From positions 1 to 13,310 of the forward strand of contig DASWVC010000295.1 in NCBI GenBank assembly GCA_036401335.1: 13,310 nt of DNA. The letters run 5' to 3'. The stretch comes from DASWVC01 sp036401335 (lineage in GTDB: Bacteria; Verrucomicrobiota; Verrucomicrobiia; Chthoniobacterales; JAFAMB01). Positions 11,978-13,310 of the stretch are shown here, piece by piece (the stretch's first letter is position 1; each line of letters begins with the position of its first letter). The translations under genes and the position numbers were made by a program. The notes beneath the pieces were generated by a model, which was not told where the DNA came from, made no database searches, and was given only the letters and a program-made list of their open reading frames with translations.

Positions 11978-12826
11978 ATGGCAGGTTTTACTGACACGTC
12001 TTTGATGAACCCCCTGGAACAGCGGATAGGTTATAAATTCCGTAACTCACTGCTTCTGGCCGAGGCGTTAACGCACCCCAGCCTGGGGCATGAAACCCAG
12101 CGTCATCACTTCGATAATCAACGCCTTGAATTCCTCGGTGACGCCGTGTTGCAACTGGTCTTTACCGAACATTTGTTCCGGCTTTTTCCGCATTTCAGTG
12201 AAGGGCAACTTACCAAGTTACGGTCTCGCCTGGTTTCGCGCGAAGGCCTGAAAGTCCATGCGTTGAACATCGGCCTGGGAACCTACCTGATGATGGGGCG
12301 GGGTGAAGAAGCCAGCGGCGGCCGGCAACGGTCGTCCATTCTGGCCGACGCCTTCGAGGCGTTGGTAGGAGGAATGTACCTCGACAGCAATCTCGAGGTT
12401 GTGCGGCGGTTTGTGCTGGACGAGGCCCACGAGGACATTCAACACCTCGCGCTGCAACCGCTTGAGGTGAACCCGAAAGGGCAATTGCAGGAGATTCTAC
12501 AGGCGATTTCTCCTAAAAGCCCTACGTACGAAATCCTGTCGCAGACCGGGCCGGAGCATCAAAAAATGTTCGTCGCCAAGGTGCTTTGGGAAAACCTGCA
12601 ATTGGGTGTCGGGGAAGGTGCGAGCAAAAAACAGGCAGAGACGGCTGCGGCCTTGGATGCCCTGAAGGAACGGGTTTGGGAGCGCCAGGGGTTAGCGGTG
12701 GATAAAGACGGAGCAGGAAGCAGATCAAACCTAACCTCGCCCGGGCCGATGCTGCACCCTTCCCCTCCGAAGCCGGCCCCCGGGTCAGCGCCGCAGGCCA
12801 CCGGCGGGAGGGCGGACAGTTTTTAG
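11978..12826 (+). CDS. rnc: Ribonuclease III
   Basis: A double-strand-specific endoribonuclease that matures rRNA and regulates mRNAs. The 282-residue protein has the RNase III domain at about 11-155 and a double-stranded RNA-binding domain at about 164-232. Seen: signature NQRLEFLGDAVLQLV (47-61) with E51 and D55, ALTHPS (30-35), and ILADAFEALVGGMYLD (121-136) with metal-binding D124 and E127. The dsRBD has NPKGQLQEILQA (165-176) and GEGASKKQAETAAALDAL (212-229). The residue matching E. coli Glu38 is Gln48, a common variant. The last 50 residues are a low-complexity Pro/Ser/Gly tail beyond the family's usual end (226 in E. coli). Start is ATG 11978; ATG 12005 (MNPLEQR) also fits and would remove nine unconserved residues. 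Its stop overlaps the stop of the opposing IHF gene by four bases. Confidence 0.95.
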   Translation: MAGFTDTSLMNPLEQRIGYKFRNSLLLAEALTHPSLGHETQRHHFDNQRLEFLGDAVLQLVFTEHLFRLFPHFSEGQLTKLRSRLVSREGLKVHALNIGLGTYLMMGRGEEASGGRQRSSILADAFEALVGGMYLDSNLEVVRRFVLDEAHEDIQHLALQPLEVNPKGQLQEILQAISPKSPTYEILSQTGPEHQKMFVAKVLWENLQLGVGEGASKKQAETAAALDALKERVWERQGLAVDKDGAGSRSNLTSPGPMLHPSPPKPAPGSAPQATGGRADSF

Positions 12827-13155
12827 AAGCTCGCTTTTACGGCATCAGCCTGTTTAAGCGTGGCAGAGAGCTTGGAAACTTTCTGGCGCATGATCTTGCC
12901 GGCTTTAAACTTGACCGTGGCTCGAGGCGGAATTTTAAAACTGCTGCCGGGTTGGTTAGGGTTCCGGCCAACACGTTCTTTGGTCAAACGTACTTCAAAG
13001 ATGCCAAAATTGCGGAGCTCAACGTCTTCGCCTTGAGCGAGGCGATCGGTTATTAGGTCAAGGGTCCGCTGGACGACATCAAAGACCTGGTGCTGGACCA
13101 TGCCAGTTTCGTTGCTGATGTTTACCACAATGTCCCGCTTGGTGAGGTTCGCCAT
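12823..13155 (-). CDS. HU/IHF-family DNA-bending protein
   Basis: A 110-residue nucleoid-associated protein that binds DNA as a dimer and bends it. Seen: N-terminal helices TKRDIVVNISNETGMVQHQVFDVVQRTLDLITDRLAQGEDVEL (5-47, in parts), the turn RNFGIFEVRLTKE (48-60), and the DNA-inserting beta-arm RVGRNPNQPGSSFKIPPRATVKFKAGK (61-87, in parts) with the wedge proline of the RNP motif. The RNFGIFEVR pattern and arm favour IHF-like over HU, but the subunit type cannot be assigned. A basic helical extension (88-110, ending KASF) exceeds the roughly 90-100 residues usual in the family. ATG 13155 is preceded by AAGGAG (13165-13160 on this strand) with a four-base spacer, the best-defined translation start in the window. 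A candidate promoter with an overlapping inverted repeat lies upstream. Confidence 0.95.
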   Translation of the reverse strand: MANLTKRDIVVNISNETGMVQHQVFDVVQRTLDLITDRLAQGEDVELRNFGIFEVRLTKERVGRNPNQPGSSFKIPPRATVKFKAGKIMRQKVSKLSATLKQADAVKASF

Positions 13156-13219
13156 TGGACTCCTTAAACGCTAAGCTGGTTGTGCATTCACCGTGGCCGG
13201 CAACCGCCAGTGCCTTCGC

Positions 13220-13277
13220 TGCAAAAGCCCGGCGTTGAGGCCCTTTTGCATTATTGCCGAGAAAAACGAGGCCGCAA
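13220..13277 (-). promoter_or_regulatory. Candidate promoter and inverted repeat of the IHF-like gene
   Basis: On the minus strand a TTGCGG (-35 candidate, complement of 13272-13277) is 16 bases from AATAAT (-10 candidate, complement of 13250-13255; five of six to TATAAT). Directly at the -10 end begins a perfect 8-bp inverted repeat, TGCAAAAG (13220-13227) and CTTTTGCA (13243-13250), with a 15-base loop. It would lie at the transcript start, 65 bases before the start codon. The repeat may be an operator or an RNA hairpin in the leader. A second TTGACG (complement of 13290-13295) has no good -10 partner. Confidence 0.4.
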
Positions 13278-13310
13278 GCAGGAAACAGTCGTCAAACGCC
13301 TGAGTTTTTC

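Noticed and set aside
13280..13310. Terminator or upstream gene end at the right edge (CCTGAGTTTTTC)
   Set aside because: A T-run is present but no stem of useful length precedes it within the window, and the sequence ends there.

Overview
The window is a GC-rich bacterial chromosome segment that is mostly housekeeping and central metabolism. I see no phage, defence, CRISPR, tRNA or rRNA signal. Gene content suggests a member of the Verrucomicrobiota or a close PVC relative. The hints are a secreted protein with a DVTTLSGKxYxxVKLVRLEPDG-type domain, an IHF-like protein with a GRNPNQPG arm, weak use of Shine-Dalgarno sequences, and dispersed palindromic repeats between genes. The phylum call is inference; no rRNA or other marker is present.

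Layout. 2-241 (+): C-terminal end of a DAHP synthase (shikimate pathway). 326-1009 (+): exported TPR protein. 1010-1250: convergent gap with a hairpin and palindromic repeat copy A. 1251-2135 (-): LysR regulator, divergent from a DUF4865 protein (2209-2778, +) across a short AT-rich control region. 2910-3695 (+): YdfG-type 3-hydroxy acid dehydrogenase. 3709-4425 (+): endonuclease III with an odd repeat-derived tail. 4495-5271 (+): FabI enoyl-ACP reductase. 5277-5465: inverted-repeat element that supplies the start codon of glcD (5449-6828, +). 6829-7013: convergent gap with repeat copy B and a GC hairpin. 7014-7595 (-): exported hypothetical protein. 7781-9271 and 9275-9844 (+): xylulokinase and a RimJ-like acetyltransferase, closely linked. 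9854-10318 (-): release-factor-like protein that has lost its GGQ loop. 10374-11891 (+): conserved 505-residue protein of unknown function. 11978-12826 (+): RNase III, overlapping tail to tail with an IHF/HU protein (12823-13155, -).

The genes do not form one pathway. Likely functional units are the LysR/DUF4865 divergon, a loose ydfG-nth-fabI-glcD co-directional run, the xylB-rimJ pair, and RNase III with its leader. The most interesting material is in the small print. It comprises a translation-factor homologue without its catalytic motif, two repeat copies whose cores are inverted relative to their flanks, a mirrored array of AATTG-N3-CAATT sites reaching into glcD, and palindromes sitting on gene ends and promoters.
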